The notes: a model not told the origin generated them from the letters alone. A DNA stretch of 64,000 nt from Prochlorococcus sp. AG-355-K03 (GCA_003278685.1 QCDS01000003.1:22401-86400); one strand, 5' to 3'; counted from the first letter of the stretch, positions 33,533 through 43,845 are shown. Made by a program: numbers and translations.

Positions 33533-34243
33533 TTAAACACTCAAGAATTTATCAATAACCGCTTGACTCAACTCACTAGTATTTCCACTTGCAACAATAC
33601 CTCCGCGTTGCATCGCATAATATCTATTGGCTTGTCTTACAAAATGCAAATGTTGTTCAACTAATAAAACACCAATTCCTGTATCTCTAATTATCTGGTT
33701 AATTGCATTTTCAATGTCTAAAACTATATTCGGCTGAATGCCTTCCGTAGGTTCGTCAAGTAATAGAAGTTGAGGTTTGCCTAGCAATGCTCTTGCGATA
33801 GCTAATTGCTGTTGTTGTCCTCCACTAAGATCTCCCCCTTTCCTTTGAAGAAAATCTTTTAGGATTGGGAAGAGATCATAAATAAATGGATCTATTTTCT
33901 TGTTCTTAGATAATCCACCTGGTAGAGATTCCATCCCTAACATAAGATTCTCTTCAACTGATAGGTATGGAATAATTTCTCTCCCTTGAGGAACGTAAGC
34001 CATTCCTTTCCTAGCCCTCTGATGAGGCGCTTTTCTGTTGATATTTTCACCAATTAAATAAATATCGCCTTTTTTTTGTTTTAACAAACCAATTAATGAT
34101 TTCAATAAAGTTGTTTTGCCAACTCCATTTCTTCCAATCAAACAAACCATTTCTCCTGATTTAACATTTAAATCTACATCTCTAAGAATATGACTCTCGC
34201 CATAATAAGTATTTAACGATTTTATTTCGAGTAAATTTTCCAT
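33533..34243 (-). CDS. urtE: Urea ABC transporter ATP-binding protein UrtE
   Basis: 236 residues, LivF-type ATPase. Walker A LIGRNGVGKTT, signature LSGGQQQQLAIARALL and Walker B LLLLDEPTEGIQP are intact. It works with UrtD to power UrtBC. Gene order urtA-B-C-D-E next to urease, not branched-chain amino-acid genes, identifies urea as the substrate. It is the last gene of the operon, 2 bp after urtD. Confidence 0.95.
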   Translation of the reverse strand: MENLLEIKSLNTYYGESHILRDVDLNVKSGEMVCLIGRNGVGKTTLLKSLIGLLKQKKGDIYLIGENINRKAPHQRARKGMAYVPQGREIIPYLSVEENLMLGMESLPGGLSKNKKIDPFIYDLFPILKDFLQRKGGDLSGGQQQQLAIARALLGKPQLLLLDEPTEGIQPNIVLDIENAINQIIRDTGIGVLLVEQHLHFVRQANRYYAMQRGGIVASGNTSELSQAVIDKFLSV

Positions 34244-34245
34244 AA

Positions 34246-34995
34246 CTAGTCCTCAGGTCTTCCCAAATAAACATCAATAACTTTTTTATCTTTTTGTATG
34301 GTTTCCATCGTTCCCTCACATAATACAGTGCCCTGATTTAATACTGAAACATTACTATCAAGTCTTCTTATAAATTCCATATCGTGATCTATCACCACTA
34401 CTGTATTTTCGCCTGATAATGATTTTAATAAATCAGCTGTAAGATCAGTTTCTTCATCAGTTAAACCGGCAACAGGTTCATCCACTAACATTAAATCTGG
34501 CTTCTGACCTACTAACATGGCTATCTCGAGCCATTGTTTTTGGCCATGTGATAAAGATCCAGCTTTAGAATCAACTTTCTGAGCTAAATTAACAATCTTC
34601 ATAAGACGATCAATCTCAATAAGCTGCTCATCCTTAATACTTTTATTTATAAGGTTTAAGGGATTTTTAGGAGTTGTCACCGATATTTCAAGATTTTCTT
34701 TAACTGTTAGATTTTCAAAGATTCTTGGACTTTGGAACTTTCTTCCAACTCCAAGTCTGGCTATTTTATGCTCCTTTCTACCTACTAAAGATTTTCCTTT
34801 AAAAATCACCTCACCATTTGTTGGCTTAACCTTTCCAGTAATTACATCAAGAAATGTTGTTTTACCTGCGCCATTAGGTCCTATTACAGCTCTTAATTCT
34901 CCTTTCTTTAAATTTAAATTAAGTTTGTTGAGAGCTAAAAAACCCTCGAAACTTACAGTAATATCTATTAAATTTAGAAGATCTGTATTATTCAT
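34246..34995 (-). CDS. urtD: Urea ABC transporter ATP-binding protein UrtD
   Basis: 249 residues, LivG-type ATPase. Walker A is VIGPNGAGKTTFLDVITG, signature SLSHGQKQWLEIAMLVG (an SHGQ variant usual in UrtD) and Walker B LMLVDEPVAGLTDEE. The start overlaps urtC's stop by 8 bp, so translation is coupled. It partners UrtE in the cytoplasm. Confidence 0.95.
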   Translation of the reverse strand: MNNTDLLNLIDITVSFEGFLALNKLNLNLKKGELRAVIGPNGAGKTTFLDVITGKVKPTNGEVIFKGKSLVGRKEHKIARLGVGRKFQSPRIFENLTVKENLEISVTTPKNPLNLINKSIKDEQLIEIDRLMKIVNLAQKVDSKAGSLSHGQKQWLEIAMLVGQKPDLMLVDEPVAGLTDEETDLTADLLKSLSGENTVVVIDHDMEFIRRLDSNVSVLNQGTVLCEGTMETIQKDKKVIDVYLGRPED

Positions 34996-36118
34996 TATTC
35001 CCCTCCTTATTGTTAACTTCTAAGCTTGGATAGGTTTCAATCTTCCTTTTCATACCAAATCTTTGAAGAAGATTCCTAGGACCATTTCCTTGAATCCATC
35101 CTAAAACTCCTTCTGGTAGGGCTGTTACAACTAATATAAATAACCCTCCCTGAATAAACATCCAGCTAGCAGGTAAAGCTTCACTAACTAGACTTTTTGC
35201 ATAGTTTATGAAAACTGCTCCAAGTATCGCTCCCAATAAAGTTCCTCTTCCTCCAACAGCAACCCATATAACCATTTCTATAGAAAAGGGAACCGTCATA
35301 AATTGAGGTGATACTATTCCAGACTGAACGGTATATAAAGCCCCAGAAATTCCTGCGAGTCCTCCAGCAATAGAAAATATTATAGTCTTGAATATGACTG
35401 GGTTGTATCCTGTAAACCTAACTCTTGGTTCATCATCTCGTATGCCTATAAGGATATTTCCAAATCTTCCTTTGACTACCCACTTTGCAAAAAACCATGC
35501 GGCTATTACTAGTATGGCGGTTATCCAAAAGAATATTCTTTGCATAGACTCAGAGCCTACCATCTGACCAAATAGTTGCGTTACATCTGTTTTTAATCCA
35601 TTTGTCCCGTTTATAAGTTTTTGTTGTCCATTAAAAAAGTTAAAGAATACAAGAAGTGAGGCTTGAGTAAGTATAGAAAAATAAACCCCTTTGATTCTAT
35701 TTCTGAAAACAAGATATCCAATTAAACCAGCAACCAATGCTGGAATTATCCAGATAGCGAAGAAGGTAAAAACAGGCGATCTAAACGGTTCCCAGAAAAA
35801 TGGTAATTTTTCAACACCATATAACGCAAAAAATTCAGGAATATTATTTGGAAATTCAGTGGAGCTGGTTATTTGCAAATACATTGCTGCACAATATCCA
35901 CCTAGTGCAAAAAATATACCTTGTCCAAGACTTAGTAAACCTGTATATCCCCAGATAAGATCAACACCAAGTGCAACTATGGATAAGGATAAGTATCTAC
36001 CCAGAAGGTTTAGTCTAAATACAGGGAGTATAGTTGGTGCTGCAATAATTAAAGCTATTAATATTATCCAAAATGATAATACTATTTTTTTATCAAATTG
36101 TATTTTACTTAAGGACAT
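34988..36118 (-). CDS. urtC: Urea ABC transporter permease UrtC
   Basis: 376 residues, a LivM-type inner-membrane permease with about ten hydrophobic segments. Conserved loops include GYTGLLSLGQGIFFALGGYC and LIGIRDDEPRVRFTGYNP with SIAGGLAGISGALY. It forms the channel with UrtB. Its start shares one base with the urtB stop (36118) and its end overlaps urtD by 8 bp. Confidence 0.95.
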   Translation of the reverse strand: MSLSKIQFDKKIVLSFWIILIALIIAAPTILPVFRLNLLGRYLSLSIVALGVDLIWGYTGLLSLGQGIFFALGGYCAAMYLQITSSTEFPNNIPEFFALYGVEKLPFFWEPFRSPVFTFFAIWIIPALVAGLIGYLVFRNRIKGVYFSILTQASLLVFFNFFNGQQKLINGTNGLKTDVTQLFGQMVGSESMQRIFFWITAILVIAAWFFAKWVVKGRFGNILIGIRDDEPRVRFTGYNPVIFKTIIFSIAGGLAGISGALYTVQSGIVSPQFMTVPFSIEMVIWVAVGGRGTLLGAILGAVFINYAKSLVSEALPASWMFIQGGLFILVVTALPEGVLGWIQGNGPRNLLQRFGMKRKIETYPSLEVNNKEGNNE

Positions 36119-37272
36119 TAGTTCTCAACCATCCTTCCTTTTTGAGGAAACAAACCTGTAGGTTTAAATTGTAAGAATATAACAATTAGTGCAAATATCA
36201 TTACTCTTGCCATACTTGTGGTTGCAAAAAAGTTAATTGTGTTTGATAAAGGTAAAGGCATATCTGGCCATATTGATAAGAGCCTTCCAGCTCCAATTAA
36301 ATCGGTCATTATTCCTATTCCAAATGAAGCAAGTACTGTTCCTAATAAATTCCCTACTCCTCCTAGTACTACAACCATAAAACAACCAACTATATAGTTT
36401 CCCCCAACATTTGGTCCTACAGAACCTAAAAGGGATACAGCTACCCCAGCAACTCCTGCTAAGCCAGATCCAATTCCAAAAGTGATTATATCCACTTTTT
36501 CAGTAGATATACCAAGACAATCACTCATTTGCCGGTTCTGAGTGACTGCTCTTATACGCATCCCCCAAGCACTTTGATTAAGAAATAATGTTATTGCTAT
36601 TACAGAGATTAGAGTAATGACAATTATCATTAATCTTGTTTTAGGGAATGCAGTGCCAATAATTTCTATTTGACCTCTCATCCATGCGGGTGCTGTTACA
36701 TCAACATTTCGAGCGCTTGCTCTACTAAGTTTGCTGACAGAGGATGAGATTACGCTACCTGTCAAGACCCCAGTTAAAGCAGCAAATATCCAAGAACTAA
36801 ATTTAAAATATTTGAAATTTATTGATTCTTTTATTTTTGAAGGAAATGTTGTTGGTAAGAATAAACCAATTAAAAGAATTATAACCAGACCGGTCCCATA
36901 AGCTAAAGGTACACTTCTGACAAATTGTTGAAGAATTAAGCTTACGCCCCAAGTTGCAAGAAGTGTCTCTAGTGGACTTCCATAAAGCTTTCTTATTATA
37001 GTTTTTTCCAGGAGAATGCCTACTACTCCACTAACAATAAAAGCAAGGAAGATAGAAACTATTATGTATGAATTGTAGAAAGGTTTTAATATAGGTAATT
37101 TGAAAATTAGTTGTGTTACATATGTTGTGTAAGCTCCAAGCATCATGAGTTCTCCATGGGCAAGATTTATTACACCCATAAGACCAAAAACAATTGCTAA
37201 ACCTAATGCAGCAACAAGTAGTACAGATCCGATTGCAACACCATTAAAAAGACTATCGAGAAGTAACTCCAA
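36118..37272 (-). CDS. urtB: Urea ABC transporter permease UrtB
   Basis: 384 residues, LivH-type permease. The start LLDSLFNGVAIGSVLLVAALGLAIVFGLMGVINLAHGELM and the loop RAVTQNRQMSDCLGIS with FGIGSGLAGVAGV are typical. An internal stretch of about 60 residues (around 140-205) is longer than in LivH, as in other UrtB. It begins 83 bp after urtA, with a strong hairpin in between that probably lowers its transcription relative to urtA. Confidence 0.95.
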   Translation of the reverse strand: MELLLDSLFNGVAIGSVLLVAALGLAIVFGLMGVINLAHGELMMLGAYTTYVTQLIFKLPILKPFYNSYIIVSIFLAFIVSGVVGILLEKTIIRKLYGSPLETLLATWGVSLILQQFVRSVPLAYGTGLVIILLIGLFLPTTFPSKIKESINFKYFKFSSWIFAALTGVLTGSVISSSVSKLSRASARNVDVTAPAWMRGQIEIIGTAFPKTRLMIIVITLISVIAITLFLNQSAWGMRIRAVTQNRQMSDCLGISTEKVDIITFGIGSGLAGVAGVAVSLLGSVGPNVGGNYIVGCFMVVVLGGVGNLLGTVLASFGIGIMTDLIGAGRLLSIWPDMPLPLSNTINFFATTSMARVMIFALIVIFLQFKPTGLFPQKGRMVEN

Positions 37273-37304
37273 TTTAGAAAAAGAAAATATTTGATTATAT
37301 AAAA

Positions 37305-37330
37305 TAAAAGGAGGTGTTAACCTCCTTTTA
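37305..37330 (-). terminator. Hairpin between urtA and urtB (probable attenuating terminator)
   Basis: TAAAAGGAGGT and ACCTCCTTTTA are perfect 11-bp complementary arms around a 4-base loop. On the minus strand the hairpin is followed by an AT-rich tract, not a pure T-run beyond the arm. It ends about 26 bp after the urtA stop at 37356. Because downstream genes need reading through, partial termination or 3'-end protection of the urtA message is likely. Confidence 0.7.
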
Positions 37331-37355
37331 TTTTGAAGTATAGGTTTGAATAAGA

Positions 37356-38633
37356 TTAAAGCTTATACTTTTCTCCTTTTGAAGGATCTGTCCAATCGCA
37401 TGCAAATCCTTTCGAACTTGGATGCTTTTGGTTCCATGCTTGAGGAAGAACAACCCCTGTCTCTTCAAGGATTGTAAATCCACCCTCTGCGTTAATCTCT
37501 CCAATTCTTACTGTTTGAGATAAGTGGTGATTAGGCATAACTTCAACAGGACCTTGTGGGGCATCAAACTTTTGTCCAACAAGAGCTTCCCTTACTGCGT
37601 TGTCGTCGAATGTTCCAGCATCTTCAACTGCCTGTTTCCATAAATAAACCATGTTATAGGCAGATTCTTGAGGATCAGCGACAACACGATCAGCTCCCCA
37701 TCTTTTCTTGAAACTTGCAGCAAATTTCTTAGATGCAGGAGTGTCAATTGACATCATGTAGTTCCAGGCACCATAGTGACCTTCGAGGAACTCTGGACCA
37801 ATTGTACTAATCTCTTCTTCAGCAATTGAGTAGTTCATTACGTAGTAGCCACTTGAAGGAGTGATACCCGCGTCTTGAATCTGTTTGAAGAATGCAACGT
37901 TTTGGTCACCATTAAGTGTATTAATGATTATTCCACCTTCAGGAAGCGCCTTCTTGATTTTTGAGATAATTGGAGCAACTTCAGTATTTCCTAATGGAAG
38001 GTAATCTTCTCCAACAACTTTACCTCCTAACTGTTTTACCTGAGCTTTTGTGATTGTATTCGAAGTTCTTGGGAAAACATAATCAGATCCTACAAGGAAG
38101 AAATCTCCACCAGCAGCGGGAGAACGCTTATACATGAAATCTGTAGCTGGTTCTGACTGTTGGTTTGGTGTAGCTCCTGTATAGAAAATGTTGTTAGAAC
38201 ATTCTTGTGCTTCATATTGAATTGGGTAGTAAAGGAAAGCATCCTTTGATTCGTAGACTGGTAACATTGCCTTTCTACTAGCAGACGTCCAACCACCAAA
38301 TACGACAGGAACTCCGTCTTGATCTATAAGTTTCTTTGATTTTTCAGCAAAAGTTGGCCAGTCAGATGCACCATCTTCTACTATGTATTCTATTTTGTAG
38401 CTTTTACCGCCAACTTTTACACCACCAGCAGCATTTATCTCTTCAATAGCCATTTTTTCAGTATCAACAAGTGTTGATTCAGAAATCGCCATTGTTCCAG
38501 ATAACGAATGCAAAATACCAACGGTTACTGTGTCGTCGAAACTTCCGGAGGTTCCACCTCCACCGCATGAAGTCGCTGTGACAGCTAGTGAGGCAGTAGC
38601 TAATCCTGCCAAAATACGCCTTGAAATTCTCAT
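37356..38633 (-). CDS. urtA: Urea ABC transporter substrate-binding protein UrtA
   Basis: 425 residues. An N-terminal export signal (RRILAGLATASLAVTATSCGG) leads to a Cys, suggesting a lipoprotein although the lipobox is atypical (ATSC). The periplasmic-binding domain has VGILHSLSGTMAISE, PVVFGGWTSASRKAMLPV and YDPQESAYNMVYLW-like WKQAVE. The length and order fit UrtA, the most abundant part of the urea importer. An NtcA-type promoter lies 49-90 bp upstream. Confidence 0.96.
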   Translation of the reverse strand: MRISRRILAGLATASLAVTATSCGGGGTSGSFDDTVTVGILHSLSGTMAISESTLVDTEKMAIEEINAAGGVKVGGKSYKIEYIVEDGASDWPTFAEKSKKLIDQDGVPVVFGGWTSASRKAMLPVYESKDAFLYYPIQYEAQECSNNIFYTGATPNQQSEPATDFMYKRSPAAGGDFFLVGSDYVFPRTSNTITKAQVKQLGGKVVGEDYLPLGNTEVAPIISKIKKALPEGGIIINTLNGDQNVAFFKQIQDAGITPSSGYYVMNYSIAEEEISTIGPEFLEGHYGAWNYMMSIDTPASKKFAASFKKRWGADRVVADPQESAYNMVYLWKQAVEDAGTFDDNAVREALVGQKFDAPQGPVEVMPNHHLSQTVRIGEINAEGGFTILEETGVVLPQAWNQKHPSSKGFACDWTDPSKGEKYKL

Positions 38634-38681
38634 GAATTAGGATAATTTAGGTAATTGACCCTCATTAGGGGGATAAAATAA

Positions 38682-38723
38682 AAGTTATTAACGAGTGAGG
38701 ATTCGTTTTGTATCAGTCGTAAC
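38682..38723 (-). promoter_or_regulatory. NtcA-activated promoter of urtA
   Basis: On the minus strand GTTACGACTGATAC (38723-38710) fits GT-N10-AC and differs from GTA-N8-TAC at one base. It is followed after 22 bases by TAACTT (38687-38682), matching the -10 pattern TAN3T. The N22 distance is the canonical NtcA spacing, and urea uptake is a known NtcA target in cyanobacteria. Confidence 0.7.
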
Positions 38724-38761
38724 TTTTTGTTGAATCCAATATATTAGTAATGAACAATTTT

Positions 38762-39373
38762 CTATTTTCGATTGTTGGGTATATGTGATTCTAAAAATTG
38801 AGTTATTTCTTCAACTCCTCTGCCGCTACTTAGGTTGGTAAAAAACCAAGGTTTCCCTTTTCTCATAAATTCAGTATCAATTTTCATAATATTTAAATCT
38901 GCACCAACTTTATCTGCTAAGTCAATTTTGTTTATTAATAATAAATCTGACCTTGTTATTCCCGGTCCCCCTTTTCTAGGGATTTTGTCTCCGGCAGATA
39001 CATCAATTACATATATTGATAAATCTACCAGTTCTGGACTGAAACTAGAGGCTAAATTATCACCTCCACTTTCTACAAAAACAAAATCTAAAGGATTATA
39101 CTTTTTTTCTAAATCTAAAACTGCATTCTTATTTAATGAACAATCCTCTCTTATTGCGGTGTGAGGACAACCTCCTGTTTCTACACCAATAATCCTTCCT
39201 TCCTCTAAAACCTTTTTATTTATTAGAAAGTTAGCATCTTCTTTTGTGTAGATATCATTCGTGACAACTGCTATCTCATAATTTTTTTTCATGCTTAAGC
39301 ATAAAGTCTCTACTAATGCAGTTTTCCCTGAACCTACAGGCCCAGCAACCCCTACTCTCAATTTGCTGCTCAT
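38762..39373 (-). CDS. ureG: Urease accessory GTPase UreG
   Basis: 203 residues. P-loop [14 protein letters not shown] (residues 10-23), the metal-site CPH in [24 protein letters not shown], and NKxD in [12 protein letters not shown] are all present. UreG hydrolyses GTP while nickel passes to apo-urease in the UreDFG complex. It starts 3 bp after ureF's stop, ending the accessory operon. Confidence 0.96.
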   Translation of the reverse strand: MSSKLRVGVAGPVGSGKTALVETLCLSMKKNYEIAVVTNDIYTKEDANFLINKKVLEEGRIIGVETGGCPHTAIREDCSLNKNAVLDLEKKYNPLDFVFVESGGDNLASSFSPELVDLSIYVIDVSAGDKIPRKGGPGITRSDLLLINKIDLADKVGADLNIMKIDTEFMRKGKPWFFTNLSSGRGVEEITQFLESHIPNNRK

Positions 39374-39376
39374 AAA

Positions 39377-40075
39377 TTAATTTCTAAAAAGTTTTGTATA
39401 AAGGTCATTATGATTTTGTTGTGCCATAGCTAAACCTACATTGCCAAAATAGATGTCATCAATTTCTTTGTCCATAATTTCTTTAGAAACTTTTGAAATT
39501 ATTGCTAACAAGTCTCTCTGAATTAATTGTGCTTTTGTTGACCCAATAGGAATAATTCTTAATGCAGCACTAAGTTGGTTTGCACTCCATGAATAGAAAA
39601 AATTCTCAACCATTTCTAACTTGGTAATTTCAAAACAATAACAAGCCCAACTCCACGCTAATGACCAAGAGCTTTTATTAACATTTTCATAGTGATATTC
39701 GAATCCAAATTCTTTGGTTAAATCAAAGAGAGATTTTGCCATTTGAATTTGTTGTTCTCTAATTTCGAGAGAGTCCTTTGATGAGAGGATCCATTTATCC
39801 AAACTCATTAGCTTTTGCAAATTACCTTTTAAATATTTTTGTTCGTTAATCTCATTGAAAATATCAAAAAAATCTAGTAAAAGTCTTGCATCTAGTCTTA
39901 TCTGACCAATTTTTAGTTCACTTATGATTAATTCTTTTACCGAATTTGAATCTGTTAAATTTTTATTATGAAGATAACTCTCCATTCCCTCGGAATAACA
40001 AAATCCTCCAACTGGTAAGTTAGGACTTATTAGTAAATATTTTAATAAGTGACTTTTACTCATGACTATGGGCAC
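39377..40075 (-). CDS. ureF: Urease accessory protein UreF
   Basis: 232 residues, all-helical. The start LLKYLLISPNLPVGGFCYSEGMESYLHNK is diagnostic for UreF, and the C-terminal part PIGSTKAQLIQRDLLAII is conserved. It bridges UreD and UreG. The frame opens 20 bp inside ureE; a Met at codon 5 (40063) is an alternative start with less overlap. Confidence 0.94.
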   Translation of the reverse strand: MPIVMSKSHLLKYLLISPNLPVGGFCYSEGMESYLHNKNLTDSNSVKELIISELKIGQIRLDARLLLDFFDIFNEINEQKYLKGNLQKLMSLDKWILSSKDSLEIREQQIQMAKSLFDLTKEFGFEYHYENVNKSSWSLAWSWACYCFEITKLEMVENFFYSWSANQLSAALRIIPIGSTKAQLIQRDLLAIISKVSKEIMDKEIDDIYFGNVGLAMAQQNHNDLYTKLFRN

Positions 40076-40505
40076 CTCTTTCTGGAAAGAACTTTTTTTT
40101 CGTATTTTTTACATCAACTTTAAAATTAAGAAGCATATTTTTAATAACGTAATCACTTTTTGTTAGAAGAATGCCTTCTTCTATTTCTACTTCCACGTGC
40201 CTATTTCCAAGATGATAAGCAGTTTTAATAAGCTCAATTTTAGAATTTGAACTTATTTCAATTAAATCTTCTGTTTTGGCAATTATCTCTACATAAAAAT
40301 TGGACTTATTAGTTGAAAGAATATCTCCATCATTTAAATTACCCTCTCTAGGTAATTGTAAAATTATTTCTTGATCACAGTCAGTTAATCTTTTACCTCT
40401 TAATATTCTTCTTTCATCTGAACTTAAGGTAAGTTTTAAAAATAAACCTAATTTCGGTTTTTCCTTAATCCAATCAGTTACAACAATTTGTTTATTCATT
40501 CTCAT
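40056..40505 (-). CDS. ureE: Urease accessory nickel chaperone UreE
   Basis: About 149 residues (ATG at 40505; ATG at 40499 also possible, and a TTG at 40511). The peptide-binding first half (LTLSSDERRILRGKRLTDCDQEIILQLPREG) and second half with AYHLGNRHVEVEIEEG match UreE; the conserved His in LGNRH binds nickel. The C-terminal tail is short, ending ERGAHSHE with two His, not the long His tail of some UreE. It overlaps ureF by 20 bp. Confidence 0.92.
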   Translation of the reverse strand: MRMNKQIVVTDWIKEKPKLGLFLKLTLSSDERRILRGKRLTDCDQEIILQLPREGNLNDGDILSTNKSNFYVEIIAKTEDLIEISSNSKIELIKTAYHLGNRHVEVEIEEGILLTKSDYVIKNMLLNFKVDVKNTKKKFFPERGAHSHE

Positions 40506-40553
40506 AATCAAAATTTTTAGTTACTTTAATTTAGTAATTAAAGAAAACAATTT

Positions 40554-41456
40554 ATGATTAAAACTTCATGGGAAGGTAATTGTTTCTTAAATTTTTTCAA
40601 TAATAAAGCAAGTTTAGGAAATGTTGATAAAACAATCTTTAAATCTAAATCGACTTCTCCTTATAAGTTATTAAAGTCTACTCATGATCAAGAGGGCAGA
40701 TGCATTTTGCCTGTTCTACATACTGCAGGGGGATTGGTAGGAGGTGATTTACTCGATTTTGAGGTAAATCTTGAGAAAAACTCTAAGGTTTTGTTGACGA
40801 CTTCTTCAGCTCAGAAAGTATATGGATCAGTGGGAAGATCTAAAATAAATCCAAAAGGAAGTTTTTCAAAGCAAAAGAATCTTATAAACATTCTTGACAA
40901 TTCTCATTTAGAGTATCTTCCCCAAGAAACAATCATCTTTGCAAATGGTTTATATGAGCAAATTTTTAAAGTATCTATTTCAGAAACTTCAAGTTTTTTA
41001 TTTACTGATTTAATAAGACTTGGAAGATCTTCTTCCGGAGAATCTATTGAGAGTGGAGTTTTTAGGTCTAAATTAGAAATTATGAGAAATAATGATTTAC
41101 TTGATGATTGGGAATATGTTGATCAGATTGAATTATCTAAGGCAAGTTTTGTGGCCAAGTCAGGCATGGATTACATGCCCGTTTTTGGATCCTTAATTTG
41201 GATTTGCGAAAAAGATTTTTCCAAGTCAAAAATAAATAATCTTGTAGGAAATATAAAAAAGATTTTCAATGAAACTAATAATAATTTATCTATTGGAATC
41301 CTTGAAAATGGAATCTCTGTACGATTCCTAGGGAGTTCTTCTCAAGATGCTAGAAAATGTTTTTTTTGTATTTGGAAACAAATTAGGTCTGTTTGTGGAT
41401 TTTGTGAGCCAAAATATCAAGGTGTATGGCCTTTACAAGATTCTATGAATTATTAA
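40554..41456 (+). CDS. ureD: Urease accessory protein UreD
   Basis: 300 residues, divergent from ureE. It has [42 protein letters not shown] and [13 protein letters not shown], the landmarks of UreD/UreH, the scaffold that brings UreF and UreG to apo-urease. A dyad TTACT-N7-AGTAA (40521-40537) lies in the short divergent spacer. ureA follows after 50 bp. Confidence 0.94.
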   Translation: MIKTSWEGNCFLNFFNNKASLGNVDKTIFKSKSTSPYKLLKSTHDQEGRCILPVLHTAGGLVGGDLLDFEVNLEKNSKVLLTTSSAQKVYGSVGRSKINPKGSFSKQKNLINILDNSHLEYLPQETIIFANGLYEQIFKVSISETSSFLFTDLIRLGRSSSGESIESGVFRSKLEIMRNNDLLDDWEYVDQIELSKASFVAKSGMDYMPVFGSLIWICEKDFSKSKINNLVGNIKKIFNETNNNLSIGILENGISVRFLGSSSQDARKCFFCIWKQIRSVCGFCEPKYQGVWPLQDSMNY

Positions 41457-41506
41457 TTATGTTCAGAAAGAACCTTTTTTAAGAATTTATAGATTAATTT
41501 TTTATT

Positions 41507-41809
41507 ATGCATCTTTCACCTCAAGAAAAGGATAAATTATTGATTTTTTCTGCTGCTCTCTTAGCTGAAAGAAGGCTTAGTCGAGGTCTTAAGCTTAATT
41601 ATCCTGAAACAATTGCTTTTTTAAGTTTTCAAGTACTTGAAGGAGCACGAGATGGTAAAAGTGTAAGTCAATTAATGTCAGAGGGAACTACCTGGCTTTC
41701 AAAATCACAAGTTATGGAGGGCATTTCTGAAATGGTTGATGAAGTTCAAATAGAAGCGGTTTTTCCCGATGGGACTAAATTAGTTACTATTCACAATCCG
41801 ATTAATTAG
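41507..41809 (+). CDS. ureA: Urease subunit gamma
   Basis: 100 residues, the exact usual length. [33 protein letters not shown] and the [13 protein letters not shown]-like end ([17 protein letters not shown]) are diagnostic. It forms the urease (gamma-beta-alpha)3 complex that splits urea. ureB starts 2 bp after its stop. Confidence 0.97.
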   Translation: MHLSPQEKDKLLIFSAALLAERRLSRGLKLNYPETIAFLSFQVLEGARDGKSVSQLMSEGTTWLSKSQVMEGISEMVDEVQIEAVFPDGTKLVTIHNPIN

Positions 41810-41811
41810 TT

Positions 41812-42132
41812 ATGAGTAATTTAATTCCTGGCGAAATAATTCCTGAACAAGGTGAAATCGAACTAAATTTTAGTAAGCAAGTTAAAACAGTAACGGTTTC
41901 TAATTCTGGAGATAGACCTGTTCAAGTTGGATCTCATTATCATTTTTATGAAGCAAACAAGGCTTTAATTTTTGATCGAGAAAAAACACATGGTATGCGT
42001 CTTGATATTCCTGCAGGAACAGCAATTAGATTTGAACCGGGTGATACAACAGATGTCAAATTAGTGCCATTTTCAGGTTTAAGAAATGTATATGGTTTTA
42101 ATTCATTAGTTAATGGTTCTTTAAATAATTAA
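41812..42132 (+). CDS. ureB: Urease subunit beta
   Basis: 106 residues. [29 protein letters not shown] and [17 protein letters not shown] are hallmark segments. It is the structural beta subunit of urease. It follows ureA by 2 bp and precedes ureC by 3 bp, so all three are co-translated. Confidence 0.97.
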   Translation: MSNLIPGEIIPEQGEIELNFSKQVKTVTVSNSGDRPVQVGSHYHFYEANKALIFDREKTHGMRLDIPAGTAIRFEPGDTTDVKLVPFSGLRNVYGFNSLVNGSLNN

Positions 42133-42135
42133 ATT

Positions 42136-43845
42136 ATGTCTTATAAAATTGATAGAAAAACTTACGCTCAAACTTACGGACCCACTGCCGGAGATAGAGT
42201 AAGGCTCGCTGATACTGAACTTTTTATAGAAGTAGAAAAGGATTTAACCACATACGGAGATGAAGTTAAATTTGGTGGAGGTAAAGTTATTCGAGATGGG
42301 ATGGGACAGTCTCAAGTAAGAAGAGCAGATGGAGCTGTAGATACCGTAATAACTAATGCTTTGATCGTAGATTGGTGGGGAATAATTAAGGCTGATGTGG
42401 GTATAAAAGATGGAATGATTTTTGAAATTGGTAAGGCTGGCAATCCTGATATTCAGGATAATGTTGATATTGTTATTGGTGCATCAACAGAAGTGATAGC
42501 TGGAGAGGGGCATATTCTTACTGCAGGTTCAATAGATACCCATATTCACTTTATCTGTCCCCAACAAATTGAGACAGCACTAGCCTCTGGAATTACAACC
42601 ATGTTGGGAGGGGGGACTGGACCTGCAACTGGCACAAATGCTACTACTTGTACCCCCGGTTCTTTTCATATTGCAAGAATGCTTCAATCTGCAGAAGCAT
42701 TCCCCATGAATTTAGGTTTTTTCGGAAAAGGAAACTCAACAAACGAGAGTAATCTTATTGATCAGGTTGAGGCTGGTGCATGTGGATTGAAGCTTCATGA
42801 GGATTGGGGAACCACTCCTTCTGCAATAAATTCTTGTCTAAATGTTGCAGATAAGTTTGACGTACAAGTATGTATTCATACTGATACTTTGAATGAGGCA
42901 GGCTTTGTTGAAGATACCATCAACGCTATTGCAGGAAGAACTATACATACTTTTCATACCGAAGGAGCAGGTGGAGGTCATGCTCCAGACATTATAAAAA
43001 TTTGTGGAGAAAAAAATGTTCTTCCTAGTAGTACAAATCCAACAAGACCTTATACAAGGAACACATTAGAAGAACATCTTGACATGTTAATGGTTTGTCA
43101 TCATTTAGATTCTAAAATCCCAGAAGATATTGCATTCGCTGAATCAAGGATCAGAAGAGAGACTATTGCAGCTGAGGATATCTTGCATGATGTAGGTGCC
43201 TTTTCAATTATTGCTAGTGATTCTCAAGCTATGGGAAGAGTTGGCGAAGTAATTACAAGAACTTTTCAAACCGCGCATAAAATGAAAGTCCAAAGGGGGC
43301 CGCTATCTCAGGATTCTGATAGAAACGATAATTACAGAGTAAAGAGATATATTTCTAAAGTCACAATTAATCCTGCAATAGCTCATGGGATTGATAAACA
43401 TGTTGGGTCTATAGAAAAGGGTAAAATTGCGGATTTGGCATTGTGGAAACCTTCCTTTTTTGCGGTAAAGCCTGAATTAGTTGTTAAAGGTGGATCTATA
43501 GTTTGGTCCCAAATGGGTGATGCAAATGCTTCAATTCCTACTCCAGGTCCTGTACATGGTCGACCTATGTTTGCAAGTTTCGGCCAATCTCTAATTAAAA
43601 GTTCTTTTACCTTTTTAAGTAAAAATTCAATTGAACAAAATATTCCAAATAAATTAGGCTTACAAAAAAAATGTATTGCCGTAGAAAATACCAGAAATAT
43701 CAATAAATCAAACTTAAAACTTAATAGTAAACTACCAAATATTTCAGTTGATCCTCAAACTTATGAAGTTTTTTCTGATGGAGAACTTCTTACTTGTGAG
43801 CCTCTTGATGAAGTCCCAATGGCTCAGAGGTATTTTTTGCTTTAG
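42136..43845 (+). CDS. ureC: Urease subunit alpha (catalytic)
   Basis: 569 residues. Nickel ligands are in [11 protein letters not shown], the carbamylated Lys in GLKLHEDWG, further His in [16 protein letters not shown] and [14 protein letters not shown], and the flap with MVCHHLD. Urease hydrolyses urea to ammonia and carbamate, supplying nitrogen imported by Urt. All active-site segments look intact. Its last 4 bases overlap the end of the convergent gpgS gene. Confidence 0.97.
   Translation: MSYKIDRKTYAQTYGPTAGDRVRLADTELFIEVEKDLTTYGDEVKFGGGKVIRDGMGQSQVRRADGAVDTVITNALIVDWWGIIKADVGIKDGMIFEIGKAGNPDIQDNVDIVIGASTEVIAGEGHILTAGSIDTHIHFICPQQIETALASGITTMLGGGTGPATGTNATTCTPGSFHIARMLQSAEAFPMNLGFFGKGNSTNESNLIDQVEAGACGLKLHEDWGTTPSAINSCLNVADKFDVQVCIHTDTLNEAGFVEDTINAIAGRTIHTFHTEGAGGGHAPDIIKICGEKNVLPSSTNPTRPYTRNTLEEHLDMLMVCHHLDSKIPEDIAFAESRIRRETIAAEDILHDVGAFSIIASDSQAMGRVGEVITRTFQTAHKMKVQRGPLSQDSDRNDNYRVKRYISKVTINPAIAHGIDKHVGSIEKGKIADLALWKPSFFAVKPELVVKGGSIVWSQMGDANASIPTPGPVHGRPMFASFGQSLIKSSFTFLSKNSIEQNIPNKLGLQKKCIAVENTRNINKSNLKLNSKLPNISVDPQTYEVFSDGELLTCEPLDEVPMAQRYFLL

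Noticed and set aside
40521-40537. TTACT-N7-AGTAA as an NtcA site for ureD
   Set aside because: The half-sites are in the wrong order (TAC...GTA, not GTA...TAC), and short dyads are common in such AT-rich DNA.
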